A DNA stretch of 64,000 nucleotides, taken from assembly GCA_965214695.1 (NCBI GenBank), contig OZ243967.1:2232001-2296000 (forward strand), written 5' to 3'. Of this stretch, positions 52,822-62,266 are shown in pieces. Position 1 is the first letter of the stretch, and each line of letters starts with the position of its first letter. The notes below the pieces were generated by a model. That model ran no database searches. It worked only from the letters and a program-made list of their open reading frames with translations, and was not told the DNA's origin. The position numbers and the translations under genes are program-made. Source of the DNA: JAPOXR01 sp965214695. GTDB taxonomy: Bacteria; Pseudomonadota; Alphaproteobacteria; Rhodobacterales; Rhodobacteraceae.

Positions 52822-53526
52822 GTGACTTCCCGGTCGCGCGGGCGCCCTCCGACAACCGAGGAAGTGGAGGATTGGCTTCGATTCACGAAGGCGCCGGCCA
52901 GGCCGGCCAGCAACGCCGAAAGCCGGGAAAATCCCGAACCGGACGGGGCAGCGGCAGGCCCCGATGCCAAACCGGGGGGAGGACGGAAGGCCGCCGGGCG
53001 ATCCCTCGACCGCAGCGAGGAACAGGATTGGGCCGACTTCGTTGAAGGCAGGCCGCTCGGCTCCGGAGACGCGGGGAAGGAAAGCGCCGGCCCGGACGAG
53101 CCCGCCAGCATTCCTGTCTCGGCAGTCGCCGGCAGGCAGCGCACGCCGCGGACCAGCTCCGGCAGCGGCATCGATCGCAAGCTGGCGAGGCGATTGAATG
53201 CCGGCCGGGTCGACCCGGAGCGAATTATCGACCTGCACGGGCTGGATCGGGGTCAGGCCGAACGAAACCTGAAGCGGTTTCTCACCGAATGCCTGGCGGC
53301 AAGAGTCAGGCTGGCGCTGGTGATCAGCGGCAAAGGCATCCGGTCACGGGAAGACGAGACCTTCCGGGAGACGGGAGTCCTGCGCAAGAGCGTGCCGATC
53401 TGGCTGGGGCGGCAACCACTGTCCGACATGGTTCAGCATTTCCAGAGTGCGCATGCCGCGCACGGGGGAAGCGGCGCTTTCTATGTCTATCTCAGGCGGG
53501 AGAGGAAACGGAGCGCCGATTCCTGA
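52822..53526 (+). CDS. Smr domain protein
   Basis: About 234 residues. The N-terminal 130 are low-complexity and charged (PARPASNAESRENPEPDGAA and so on). The C-terminal Smr domain has IIDLHGLDRGQAERNL near residue 135, LALVISGKGIRS near 165 (SGKG for the usual TGKG) and GGSGAFYVYLRRER near 215. Smr proteins are small DNA- or RNA-nicking nucleases. A GTG at 52822 starts the frame. The usual MltA gene between Tim44 and Smr seems to be missing here. Confidence 0.85.
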   Translation: MTSRSRGRPPTTEEVEDWLRFTKAPARPASNAESRENPEPDGAAAGPDAKPGGGRKAAGRSLDRSEEQDWADFVEGRPLGSGDAGKESAGPDEPASIPVSAVAGRQRTPRTSSGSGIDRKLARRLNAGRVDPERIIDLHGLDRGQAERNLKRFLTECLAARVRLALVISGKGIRSREDETFRETGVLRKSVPIWLGRQPLSDMVQHFQSAHAAHGGSGAFYVYLRRERKRSADS

Positions 53527-53529
53527 CCG

Positions 53530-54381
53530 TCACTCCAGGCCGGGTCCGGTCACCGCCGCCGCCAGGCGCCAGCTGCCGGCGGTGAATTCGGCTCCCGTCA
53601 CGCAACCGGAACGGACACTTCCACCATCGAGATTGATCTTTCCGTCATGGAACCCGTGCAGGGCAAGGTCACGCTCGTTGTCGAGTTGTTCCACCGGGGA
53701 GACATGCACCGGCGAATGGCCATGGACCACGATCAGGCCCGGAATCTCGACCGGGCTGTCCAGGAAGCCCCCCCTGATCCAGGCCCAGTGATCATCCACG
53801 AGCAGGTGCCAGGGCTTGCCGAGGAAGGTGTCGACCGGCATGCCATTCCTGATCCCGGCATGCACGAAGAGCAGGTTTCCGAACTTCACATGCGAGCGGA
53901 GGGACTGCAGCCAGTCCAGCCGGTCGGGGCCCAGCGCGCCGGCCAGGCCGGCGGCGAGTCCCTGCTCGTTCGACAGCAGAGCCTCGAAATCCGCCGCCGC
54001 ATTCCACATGGTCGTGATGGCGCCATTCATGATCCAGGTTTCCCAGATCTTCGGATCGTCGCCAGCCAGCGCCAGGCGCATCATCTGCTCGTGGTTCCCC
54101 ATCAGCGGGATCACGGAGGAAAAGGCCCGCGACGGTGCCGCCATGATCATGTCAACGGCACCGATGCTGTCCGGGCCGCGGTCGACCAGATCGCCAAGGC
54201 AGACCAGGATGTTGTCGGACACATCCTCCATGCACCGGTCGAAAAACGCCAGGAGCGCCGACAGGTTTGCCGACATGCCATGCACGTCACCGATAGCACA
54301 GATGCGCTGACCGGGTTGGAGCCCCGTCTCCAGCTCCATCCAGCCGGAAACGGTCAGCGTCGGTTTGGCGTGATCACACAT
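53530..54381 (-). CDS. PPP-family metallophosphatase
   Basis: A 283-residue metal-dependent phosphatase. The canonical motifs GDVHG near residue 31, GDLVDRG near 63 and GNHE near 94 are present, with later His residues in FVHAGIR near 173 and VVHGHSP near 224. This places it with serine/threonine phosphatase-like and diadenosine-polyphosphatase-like members; the substrate is unknown. It is convergent with the Smr gene, with only 3 bases between them. Confidence 0.88.
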   Translation of the reverse strand: MCDHAKPTLTVSGWMELETGLQPGQRICAIGDVHGMSANLSALLAFFDRCMEDVSDNILVCLGDLVDRGPDSIGAVDMIMAAPSRAFSSVIPLMGNHEQMMRLALAGDDPKIWETWIMNGAITTMWNAAADFEALLSNEQGLAAGLAGALGPDRLDWLQSLRSHVKFGNLLFVHAGIRNGMPVDTFLGKPWHLLVDDHWAWIRGGFLDSPVEIPGLIVVHGHSPVHVSPVEQLDNERDLALHGFHDGKINLDGGSVRSGCVTGAEFTAGSWRLAAAVTGPGLE

Positions 54382-54426
54382 TCCCTCCAGGCCTGCAGCC
54401 GGATTTTCCCGGCGGGGCCGACAGGA

Positions 54427-56895
54427 TCAGAGGCTGCGTTCGATTTCCTCGCGCTCGTAGATCTCTATCCGATCGCCGGGCTTGATGTCCCCGTAATGCT
54501 CGAAGGCCATCCCGCATTCCTGTCCGCCGCGAACCTCTGCGACCTCGTCCTTGAATCGCTTGAGAGATTTCAGGCGGCCCTCATGGACCACCACGCTGTC
54601 GCGCAGGAGACGGACTCCAGCCGATTTGCGGACGGAGCCATCCGATACCCGGCAACCGGCAACGGTGCCAACGCCGGTTATGTTGAAGGTCTCCAGGACA
54701 TCGGCGCTGCCGATGATCGTTTCCTTGAATTCCGCCTCAAGCAGGTTGGATGCCAGCTTCCTGATATCGTCAATCAGGTCGTAGATGATCCGGTAGTTCC
54801 TGATCGGGACCCCCGTCTTCTCTGCCAGCGACATCGACATCTGGCTGGGCCTGATATTGAACCCGATCACGATGGCGCTGGATGCTTCGGCCAGGCTGAT
54901 ATCGGTCTCCGAGATCGCCCCGACCCCGGAATGCAGGACACGGACCTTCACTTCCTCGTTGCCGATCCGCTCCACCGCCTGCACGATGGCCTCGGCGGAG
55001 CCCTGGACATCGGTCTTCACCACCAGCCGCAGCTCGCTGACCGCACTCTCCGGCCTGCCTTCCTGGATCATCCTGAGTTGCTCGAGCGAGGCGTTGGCGC
55101 CCGCTGCCGCCCGCTTCTTCCGGTTCAGCGACTGCCGATACTCGGCAATCTCCCGGGCCTGGGACGCGTTCTCGACGACATTGAGAATGTCGCCGGCCTG
55201 CGGGGCACCGTTCAGGCCAAGCACCTCGACCGGCATCGACGGCATGGCTTCCTCGACCTTTTCCCGGTTCTCGTCGAACATGGCCCGGACCTTGCCGTGC
55301 TGGTTGCCGACCACGAAGAAATTGCCGACCCTCAATGTGCCGCGCCTGACCAGGATGGTGGCGACGGTTCCAGCGCCGGTGGCCAGTTTGGCCTCGACCA
55401 CCGATCCCTCCGCCACGCGGTCCGGATTGGCCTTCAGCTCCAGGAGTTCCGCCTGCAGCTGGATCGCATCAAGCAACTGGTCGATCCCCGCCCCGGTAAC
55501 CGCCGACAGTTCGACATCAAGGACGTCACCAGACCGTTTCTCGACGACGATCCCGCTGCGCAGCAACTCGTTGCGAACATGGTCCGGGTCGGCGCCCGGC
55601 AGATCGCACTTGTTGATGGCGACGATGACCGGAACCTCGGCAGCCCGGGCATGATTGATCGCCTCGACCGTCTGCGGCATGACCGCATCATCGGCGGCAA
55701 CGACCAGCACCACGATGTCGGTGACCTGGGCGCCCCTGGCACGCATGGCCGTGAACGCCTCGTGTCCGGGCGTATCCAGGAAGGTGATCCTGGCACCGGT
55801 CTTGAGGGTGACCTGGTAGGCGCCGATATGCTGGGTGATGCCGCCAGCTTCGCCGTCCACGACCTTGGTGTTCCTGATCGCGTCCAGCAGCGACGTCTTT
55901 CCGTGATCCACGTGACCCATGACCGACACCACCGGCGGCCGCGGTTGCAGATCCTCCTGGCGGTCATCGACCGTCTCGATCACATCCTCGACATCGGCAT
56001 CCGATACCCGAACCGTCCGGTGACCGAATTCCTCCACGATCAGTTCGGCGGTATCGGCATCGATCGACTGGTTCTGCGTCGCCATGATGCCGTTCCTCAC
56101 CAGCGTCTTGACCACGTCGGCGACCCGTTCCGCCATGCGGTTGGCCAATTCCTGGACAACGATGGTTTCCGGCAACTGCACCTCGCGGACAATCTTCTCG
56201 AAGGACTGCACGGCGGACATGGCCCGGCGCTTCTTGCGCTCCTGGCTCCTGAGAAAGGCTGCATGCGACCGATGCTGGAAATCATCCTCGTTGAGCACCC
56301 GGGCGATGTTGAGCTTGCCGCGGTTGCGTCGCTCCTGGAACGATCGGCCCTGGGTCTTCTGCTCGGGAGTGTCCCGCTCGCGTCCTCGCCGCCGGTCGGT
56401 CTTCCTGGCAACGGACGGCCTGGCCGGGTCGCCAGGTCTTGGCGCCGGCGCGGGCACCCGTGATGCCGGTTTGTCGGCCGTGTCCGCTGGCGCCAATTCT
56501 GCCGGGCGTTCGACCTGTCCGGATGCCGCCGCCTGTTCCTGCTGCGCCCTGGCAAGCTCCTCCTGCTGCCGTCTTTCCTCGGCCAACCGCCGGTATTCGC
56601 GTTCACGCTTCTCTTCCTCGATGCGCTGGCGATCATCCTCAGCCTTTACAGCCTCACGCTTGCGCTGCTGCCGGGCGACGCTGGATTCCTCGGATTCGGG
56701 CGGCGCAGCCGCTTCCGGTCGCGACTTGATGGCCGGTTGGGAAGCCGGTGGCCTCACCGCCGCCACGCGGCGCTTGGGGATGCCCTCGACCACGACGGCA
56801 TTGCCGCCGCGCAATCCCATGGCTGCGGATGAACTCTGTGGTTTTGTGCCGATCTTGCGGGCACCGGGGTTCAGACTTAGGGTTTTCTTTTCCAT
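54427..56895 (-). CDS. infB: Translation initiation factor IF-2
   Basis: An 822-residue GTPase that places initiator tRNA on the ribosome. The first 240 residues are low-complexity and charged (EEKREREYRRLAEERRQQEE). The G domain starts near 325 with GHVDHGKTSLLD, then DTPGHEAF and NKCDLPGAD. The C-terminal domains II-IV follow, with RPSQMSMSLAEK and a closing GDIKPGDRIEIYEREEIER. Last gene of the rimP-nusA-ylxR-infB group, about 70 bases after ylxR. Length is normal for alphaproteobacteria. Confidence 0.97.
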   Translation of the reverse strand: MEKKTLSLNPGARKIGTKPQSSSAAMGLRGGNAVVVEGIPKRRVAAVRPPASQPAIKSRPEAAAPPESEESSVARQQRKREAVKAEDDRQRIEEEKREREYRRLAEERRQQEELARAQQEQAAASGQVERPAELAPADTADKPASRVPAPAPRPGDPARPSVARKTDRRRGRERDTPEQKTQGRSFQERRNRGKLNIARVLNEDDFQHRSHAAFLRSQERKKRRAMSAVQSFEKIVREVQLPETIVVQELANRMAERVADVVKTLVRNGIMATQNQSIDADTAELIVEEFGHRTVRVSDADVEDVIETVDDRQEDLQPRPPVVSVMGHVDHGKTSLLDAIRNTKVVDGEAGGITQHIGAYQVTLKTGARITFLDTPGHEAFTAMRARGAQVTDIVVLVVAADDAVMPQTVEAINHARAAEVPVIVAINKCDLPGADPDHVRNELLRSGIVVEKRSGDVLDVELSAVTGAGIDQLLDAIQLQAELLELKANPDRVAEGSVVEAKLATGAGTVATILVRRGTLRVGNFFVVGNQHGKVRAMFDENREKVEEAMPSMPVEVLGLNGAPQAGDILNVVENASQAREIAEYRQSLNRKKRAAAGANASLEQLRMIQEGRPESAVSELRLVVKTDVQGSAEAIVQAVERIGNEEVKVRVLHSGVGAISETDISLAEASSAIVIGFNIRPSQMSMSLAEKTGVPIRNYRIIYDLIDDIRKLASNLLEAEFKETIIGSADVLETFNITGVGTVAGCRVSDGSVRKSAGVRLLRDSVVVHEGRLKSLKRFKDEVAEVRGGQECGMAFEHYGDIKPGDRIEIYEREEIERSL

Positions 56896-56963
56896 AGCGG
56901 TCTATCCTTGCGAGTCTGAACTTTTACATCGCCTGCACCATAGCGAAGTATCCTGACACCAGC

Positions 56964-57557
56964 CTAATCGATCCGAATGCCGGCCAAGCGACGCGCTTCC
57001 GCCCGGATGCGCCCGCATATTCCGCCGACTTTCACGGCGACATGTATTACATTCTGCCGCCCGAATGCCATACCTAATTCACTGCCCGTCAGGCAGCGCA
57101 TGATTTCGACATCCTCCGCCCCGCTGACCAGCTTGCTGATCTGCCTCGGCGACCCGTCTGCTGCCAGCACCAGCAACCCGGCCCTGCCGGCGGTCACTTC
57201 GTCACGAACCCTCTGGAACCCGCTGACCGCCGATCCTGACTTCCTGGCCAGGGACAAGAGATCCGAGACCCGGCGGACCAGCAATGACTCCGCCCGTCCT
57301 GGAAGGTCATCCGGAACCTTGACCTGCCGCCGAGCCGCCCGCGCAAACAGCGCCCGCTCGCAGGCGCGTCTGACAGCATTCCGGTCAGCGCTGACCCAGA
57401 TTCCCCTACCGGGCAATTTCCCGTCGACATCGACATGAAGACGGCCCTCTTCGCCAACGACGAAGCGGATCATCCGTTCCTGGGACAGCTTCTCTCTGGT
57501 GGCAATGCAGATCCTCTCGGGAGTGTCCGGACGTCGCTTTCGACCTCCTCTACCCAT
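56964..57557 (-). CDS. YlxR-domain RNA-binding protein fused to an L7Ae-like domain
   Basis: About 197 residues. The N-terminal YlxR domain has ERICIATREKLSQERMIRFV and LPGRGIWVSAD; the C-terminal half (RVSDLLSLARKSGSAVSGFQRV, GLLVLAADGS) is an L7Ae/L30e-like RNA-binding fold. Such fusions are normal between nusA and infB in alphaproteobacteria. The ATG at 57555-57557 overlaps the nusA stop codon, supporting coupling; an ATG at 57581 is possible. Confidence 0.9.
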   Translation of the reverse strand: MGRGGRKRRPDTPERICIATREKLSQERMIRFVVGEEGRLHVDVDGKLPGRGIWVSADRNAVRRACERALFARAARRQVKVPDDLPGRAESLLVRRVSDLLSLARKSGSAVSGFQRVRDEVTAGRAGLLVLAADGSPRQISKLVSGAEDVEIMRCLTGSELGMAFGRQNVIHVAVKVGGICGRIRAEARRLAGIRID

Positions 57558-59223
57558 TGAAGGTTTCAGACTCCTCCGCATCGGCCTCCTCCATGCCGTC
57601 TTCGGGCTCCACCATGCCGGCCTCGGGGTCTTCCAAATCGGTGTCGGGGTCCTTGCCGTATTCCTCGAGATCCTCTTCGCTGATCAGGCCGGCAGCAAGC
57701 CTGGCCTGCATGATCAGGTTGCCGGCCTCCTCCAGGGACATCTGGAAGGCATCCAGGTAACCGGCATCATAGCTCCGCTTGCCCTTGCTGTAGGTGTAGC
57801 CACCGGCGAGTTCCCAATCCTCGCAATAGGCCAAATCCTGAACAGCCAGCACGCCGTTCTGGGCCAGTGCCAGCACCATTTTCGGTGACACCTCCGGAAA
57901 CGCCACCAAATCATCCTTGACACCAAGCTCCCGGGCCTGCCCCAGTACCGCCCGCCGCTCCTCCTCGACATAGCGCGTCGCCCGGCTCTGCAATTCCTCG
58001 GCGATCTCGTCGTCTATGCCGTCGAGCGTGCAGAGTTCGTCAATGCCGCAGCTGGCAAGATAGTCGAGCGAATCGAAGCCCTCGGACACCAGGAGCTGGG
58101 CAAAGACCTCGTCGATATCGATGGCCTCCATCAGCAGCCTGGTCCGCTCGGCAAATTCCTTCTGCCTTTCCATCATCTCGTCGGTCTCGGTCAGGACCGA
58201 GACTTTCAGCCCGGTCAGCTGGCAGGCCAGGCGGATATTCTGACCGCGACGGCCAATGGCCAGGGAATACTGGTCATCCGGCACGACGACGACGCTCGGC
58301 TTTCCCTCGTCATCGAGAATGACCTTGGCCACCGTGGCCGGCTGCAGGGCGGTCACGATGAAATCGACCAGGTTGTCGGTCCAGGGAATGATATCGATGC
58401 GTTCGCCCTGGAGTTCGTTGACGACGGTCTGCACCCGGGAGCCACGCATCCCGACACAGGCACCAACCGGGTCGATGCTGTTGTCGTAGGACACGACCGC
58501 GATCTTGGCGCGTGATCCCGGATCCCTGGCCACCGACCTGATCTCGATTGACCCTTCATAGATCTCGGGAACCTCGTTCCGGAACAGCTCGACCATGAAT
58601 TCATTTGCTGCCCTCGACAGGAAGATCTGCGGGCCACGTGTCTCGCGCCTGACGTCCGAGATATAGGCCCGGATCCTCTCGCCGTTGGAATAGCTCTCGC
58701 GCCCGATCTTCTGATCCCGCCTGAGAATAGCCTCGGCCCGGGTGATGTCGACAATGATGCTGCCATATTCCTCGCGCTTGACAGCGCCGACGATGATGGA
58801 CCCGACCCGGTCCTTGAACTCGTGGTACTGCCGTTCCCGCTCGGCATCGCGGATCTTCTGCAGCACCACCTGCTTTGCCGACTGGGCGGCGATCCGGCCC
58901 ATGTCGAATGCCGGCAGCTGCTCGGCGATTTCGCCCCCGGGCTCGATGTCCTCGGCCAGGGTCTGGGCCTCGGCCAGTTCGATTTCGGCAAAATGGTTCT
59001 CGACCTCGTCAACCACGGTCCTCACCCGAGTGTAGGTCTGGTGGCCGGTTTCAGTGTCGAGGCTGACCCGGATGTCGAGTTCCGGCCCGTAATGCATGCG
59101 GGCCGCCTTGGCCAGGGACTCCTCGATCGCCTCGATGACGATCGACTTGTCGATCATTTTTTCCTGGGCAACGGAATCGGCAATCTGCAGCAGCTCCAAC
59201 ATGTTGGCAGTTGCAATGCTCAT
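57550..59223 (-). CDS. nusA: Transcription termination/antitermination protein NusA
   Basis: A 557-residue factor that binds RNA polymerase and nascent RNA. The N-terminal polymerase-binding domain covers about 1-125 (MLELLQIADSVAQEKMIDKS), then S1 at about 130-200 (RVGSIIVGAVKREEYGSIIV) and KH domains at about 230-345 (DPVGACVGMRGSRVQTVVNE; VPDDQYSLAIGRRGQNIRLA). The C-terminal helix-hairpin repeats run to an acidic tail. The ATG overlaps the rimP stop by 4 bases. Confidence 0.97.
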   Translation of the reverse strand: MSIATANMLELLQIADSVAQEKMIDKSIVIEAIEESLAKAARMHYGPELDIRVSLDTETGHQTYTRVRTVVDEVENHFAEIELAEAQTLAEDIEPGGEIAEQLPAFDMGRIAAQSAKQVVLQKIRDAERERQYHEFKDRVGSIIVGAVKREEYGSIIVDITRAEAILRRDQKIGRESYSNGERIRAYISDVRRETRGPQIFLSRAANEFMVELFRNEVPEIYEGSIEIRSVARDPGSRAKIAVVSYDNSIDPVGACVGMRGSRVQTVVNELQGERIDIIPWTDNLVDFIVTALQPATVAKVILDDEGKPSVVVVPDDQYSLAIGRRGQNIRLACQLTGLKVSVLTETDEMMERQKEFAERTRLLMEAIDIDEVFAQLLVSEGFDSLDYLASCGIDELCTLDGIDDEIAEELQSRATRYVEEERRAVLGQARELGVKDDLVAFPEVSPKMVLALAQNGVLAVQDLAYCEDWELAGGYTYSKGKRSYDAGYLDAFQMSLEEAGNLIMQARLAAGLISEEDLEEYGKDPDTDLEDPEAGMVEPEDGMEEADAEESETFNG

Positions 59224-59783
59224 GGCTGTTTTCCTTTCGGTGGTGGTGTATGGTCGGTTGGTTCGGTCGGCTCCGGGCCGATATCGTCGGAGCGGGCCGC
59301 GTCCAGCAGCCGGTCCGTCATGATGAGACGGGCCGATGCGAGCGAGTTGAAGGCGAGTTCCACCTCGCCCTCCGGGGTTTCCAGCCGGACGAGGCCTCCG
59401 GATACCGGGCCGATATTGCCCCGGAACCGCCGCCTGCCGTCAATGGGAAGCTCGGTCTCGATCCTGGCCAAATGGCCCATCCAGACTTCAAAATCGGCCA
59501 GCCTGGTCAATGGCCGGTCAATCCCCGGCGATGAGACCTCCAGAGCATATCCTTCCTTGACCGGGTCCTCGACATCCAGGACAGACGAGACCGCCCGCGA
59601 GATCTCGGCGCAATCGGTCACCTCCATCCCGCCATCCTGGCGTTCGGCCATGATCTGGAGAGTCTTGCTCTTGCCGCCGCCAAATCTCAGGCGCACGAGA
59701 TCATATCCCATCTGCCGGATTATCGGTCCGACAATCCGTAGCAGCTTCTGATCAATGGGCGAGACCGCAACCAGATCGCGCAT
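59220..59783 (-). CDS. rimP: Ribosome maturation factor RimP
   Basis: A 187-residue factor for 30S assembly. The start is the ATG at 59781-59783 (MRDLVAVSPIDQKLL). The family core appears as IIRQMGYDLVRLRFGGG, MEVTDCAEISRAVSSVLD and YALEVSSPGIDRPLTRLADF. A proline-rich tail of about 30 residues follows. It is the first gene of the rimP-nusA-ylxR-infB operon; a leader terminator lies only 14 bases before its start codon. Confidence 0.95.
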   Translation of the reverse strand: MRDLVAVSPIDQKLLRIVGPIIRQMGYDLVRLRFGGGKSKTLQIMAERQDGGMEVTDCAEISRAVSSVLDVEDPVKEGYALEVSSPGIDRPLTRLADFEVWMGHLARIETELPIDGRRRFRGNIGPVSGGLVRLETPEGEVELAFNSLASARLIMTDRLLDAARSDDIGPEPTEPTDHTPPPKGKQP

Positions 59784-59797
59784 CAACTGGTTCCCGT

Positions 59798-59821
59798 AAA
59801 AAAAACGGGCCCGCGGCCCGT
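59798..59821 (-). terminator. Intrinsic terminator/attenuator in the rimP leader
   Basis: Read on the minus strand: ACGGGCC, a 3-base loop (GCG), GGCCCGT, then eight U residues (59798-59805). This is a textbook Rho-independent terminator placed upstream of the operon it would silence, 14 bases before the rimP ATG. NusA and similar factors are known to autoregulate at such sites in related operons. Confidence 0.7.
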
Positions 59822-60011
59822 CGACTGTTTCTCGGTGGGGTATCGGGTTTGGACGCCGAACCTCCGCTGTATCATCCCTGTCTAGCCGCAATCAGCAGGA
59901 ATGGCAACAACAACATCGGCGCGTCGGAGCCGCCTTGCAACCGGATCTCCTGCCAGTCCGGGCCACAAGCTCGGCGTGCCGCCGGGCAATGCGGCCCGTT
60001 GCGGCGCCTGT

Positions 60012-60440
60012 CTACCCGGTCACGCCGTACATGTCCCGAATGTCGTCCACGGACCTGCGCACCAATTCGGTCAGCACGTCAAAATCAATATTGCGAAGAT
60101 TGGTCATGTAGAGACACGAGACCGAGTGCCGGTGTTTTCCCAGCCGCGCCAGCAGATCCTGGTATTTCGAGAATCCGGGCATGATGTACACGGTCACCGA
60201 CGCCTTTCGCGGCGCAACCCCGGTCTGCATCCAGTAATGCTCGGACTTGTCGGCGCGACGGTATCGATAGCGGCCAAACCCGACAATGCTGTCACCCCAC
60301 ATCCTCGGCGGCTCACCGGTGACCGCCTCCATCATGCGGACGACACGTTCCGTATCCTCTCGCCGCCGGACATTGTCCACCGAATCCAGGAAGGCCTGGA
60401 CATCGTCATCATTCTCGACTGTCTTCATCTTCTCGGTCAT
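60012..60440 (-). CDS. DUF1801 domain protein
   Basis: About 142 residues from the ATG at 60438-60440. The core reads FLDSVDNVRRREDTERVVRM, EAVTGEPPRMWGDSIVGFGR, GVAPRKASVTVYIMPGF and LGKHRHSVSCLYMTNLRNID, which matches the DUF1801/YdhG-type pattern. Function is unknown. A longer frame to 60545 exists but the added residues look non-conserved. It stands alone upstream of rimP on the same strand. Confidence 0.85.
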   Translation of the reverse strand: MTEKMKTVENDDDVQAFLDSVDNVRRREDTERVVRMMEAVTGEPPRMWGDSIVGFGRYRYRRADKSEHYWMQTGVAPRKASVTVYIMPGFSKYQDLLARLGKHRHSVSCLYMTNLRNIDFDVLTELVRRSVDDIRDMYGVTG

Positions 60441-60907
60441 GGCACGTCTTTTCCTCGAATTCCGGTAAAACGTCAATTCCTGTCGGTTCACCACGCGTAA
60501 CTCCGCATCGTCTTCGTCCGGTGTTCTGCCATCCGGGTTTCGCATGGCCCCGGCTGGCGAAGCTGGCGTGAGGCCGGATATTCACAATTCTTCCTGGAGT
60601 TTCCGTGTTCCCGGTAGCGAACGGCGCTTCGGGATGAGGTGCCGGTGGCGGCCTGGCGGGCCGGCCCTGTCGTCCCGGCAATCAGCTGCACCGCCGAAAT
60701 GCTCACCGGGCGCCAGGTGCGGTCCCGGACACCTGGCCCGATTGTTGAACACCTGTCGACGGGATTGTTCCTGTCTGAAGTCAGTGATCCGCTCCAGCCG
60801 GGCCATCAGGCGCCATCCAGGTGTGTTTCCGTGTTTCCGCCTGCCTTCAACCGTGACGTTGCCTTGGCAGGTTTCGATGTAAACGTGCTTGCGAGGCGGG
60901 CCGTCCG
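60441..60907. other. Intergenic region upstream of the DUF1801 gene
   Basis: No supported gene in 467 bases. The frames here lack motifs and good codon bias. It should hold the DUF1801 promoter. Confidence 0.4.
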
Positions 60908-61753
60908 TCACCTCTGTTTCAGCATTGACTTGATCTCGTCCAGCTGCTCCTGCAGGACCTCCATTCGTGCCATCAATGCGGAGGCTTCCACCTCGCCGAC
61001 CGCCTGGAGCTCATCCCTGAGTGTCGCCGAGTCAGCCCGGCTCTGCTCGGTCATGGCATTGACGATGACTGCGATGAACAGGTTGATGACCGCAAAGCTG
61101 GTGATCATGATGAAGGGGACAAACACCATCCAGGCACCGGGAAATCGCTCCATGACCGGCCGCACGATTCCCATGGACCAGCTTTCCAGCGTCATGATCT
61201 GGAACAGCGAGTACATGCTCCTTCCGATGGTGCCGAACCAGTCGGGAAACGCCTCTCCGTAGAGCTTGGTCACCATCACGCCGAAGACGTAATAGACGAG
61301 CGCCAGCAAGGCGATCACGCTTGATATTCCGGGGATTGCCGCCATCAGGGCCGCAACCACCCTGCGCATCGAAGGCACGAATGTGACCAGCCGAAGTCCG
61401 CGCAGGATGCGAAGCGAACGGAGCACGGACAAATTGCCGCTCGCCGGGGCGAGCGCAATTCCGATTATGAGAAAATCGAAGATGTTCCAGCCACTGGTGA
61501 AATAGCGCCAGCCAAATGCAAACAGCTTCGTCAACAGTTCAAGGACGAATATCGCCAGCACGGCCCGATCAAGGAAAAGAAGCAGTGGACCGACCCGCTC
61601 CATGACGCTCGATGAGGTCTCCAGGCCGAGCGTGACCGCGTTCAAGACGATAATCGTCGTGATCGCGCGGGCGACCGGCGGACTTTCCATGAAGAGACCG
61701 ACCCGGCGGCGTGCCCGGCCAAGGAACGCGTTCGACTCCGGCAGGACCGTCAA
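60908..61753 (-). CDS. Bacterial voltage-gated sodium channel (NaChBac-type)
   Basis: A 281-residue six-helix channel. The voltage sensor S4 reads LRSLRILRGLRLVTFVPSMR with Arg at every third position near residue 113-132; the pore carries the sodium-selective filter TLESWSM near 192. S6 (FIMITSFAVINLFIAVIVNAM) leads to a C-terminal coiled coil (residues 245-281: LRDELQAVGEVEASALMARM). The frame starts at a TTG overlapping the stop of a small upstream frame (TTGA); an ATG at 61690 would trim 21 residues and is also plausible. Confidence 0.92.
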   Translation of the reverse strand: MTVLPESNAFLGRARRRVGLFMESPPVARAITTIIVLNAVTLGLETSSSVMERVGPLLLFLDRAVLAIFVLELLTKLFAFGWRYFTSGWNIFDFLIIGIALAPASGNLSVLRSLRILRGLRLVTFVPSMRRVVAALMAAIPGISSVIALLALVYYVFGVMVTKLYGEAFPDWFGTIGRSMYSLFQIMTLESWSMGIVRPVMERFPGAWMVFVPFIMITSFAVINLFIAVIVNAMTEQSRADSATLRDELQAVGEVEASALMARMEVLQEQLDEIKSMLKQR

Positions 61754-62016
61754 CGTTCCCGCACAAGCCGGGAGACAGGTCCGTAACCTCCAGACACCTG
61801 CACGCTGACTTCCGCTGCCGCCGACCCGGTCTCCGCATGGACCATCCGGACCGGCATCCCGGTGCAGGTTCCTGTTCTCCCGCTCACCTTCATGGCTTGA
61901 TCAACGACGTCCCTTGCAGAAATCACCCGGGTGCCGTGAGTCCCGGTATTCCGTGAGTCGTGGGCACTATGGAAAGGCGGGCGGAGCGTCAATGGGCTTG
62001 GCTCTTCCGGCCACAC
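61750..62016 (-). CDS. Possible small protein upstream of the sodium channel
   Basis: An 88-codon frame whose stop overlaps the TTG start of the channel gene (TTGA). The product has no recognisable family; the C-terminal half (AEVSVQVSGGYGPVSRLVRE) is beta-prone. It may be real and coupled to the channel, or chance. Low confidence. The 250 bases above it (62017-62266) hold nothing I can call. Confidence 0.3.
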   Translation of the reverse strand: MWPEEPSPLTLRPPFHSAHDSRNTGTHGTRVISARDVVDQAMKVSGRTGTCTGMPVRMVHAETGSAAAEVSVQVSGGYGPVSRLVRER

Positions 62017-62266
62017 GCAACACTGCGCGCCAATGGGCGTATCCTGTTGCCTTCACCTGGCTCTTCGCCGGAATTGGCGACCAACCCCTTCTTGCCGAAA
62101 GAGGTGGGTTGGGACGGACGAGGCCGAACGAAGGCACAGCCAGGTCTTGGTCCAAGCCCCGGCCAGCCTGCCTGACCCGGGGAGCCGCCGGATACCTCTG
62201 GCATGATGTTCATGCTTCCAGGCCGATTACAAATTGGCAGCCGCCAGGCCCCTGGTGAGGATGCGC

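Noticed and set aside
53647..56463. A 938-codon open frame on the plus strand opposite infB and the phosphatase
   Set aside because: It lies antisense to two certain genes, is low-complexity in His, Arg, Asp and Gly, and has no family motif. Long antisense frames are expected in GC-rich DNA.
59822..60011. Search for an initiator tRNA before rimP, as in enteric bacteria
   Set aside because: No cloverleaf, anticodon stem or CCA end was found; only the leader terminator is supported.
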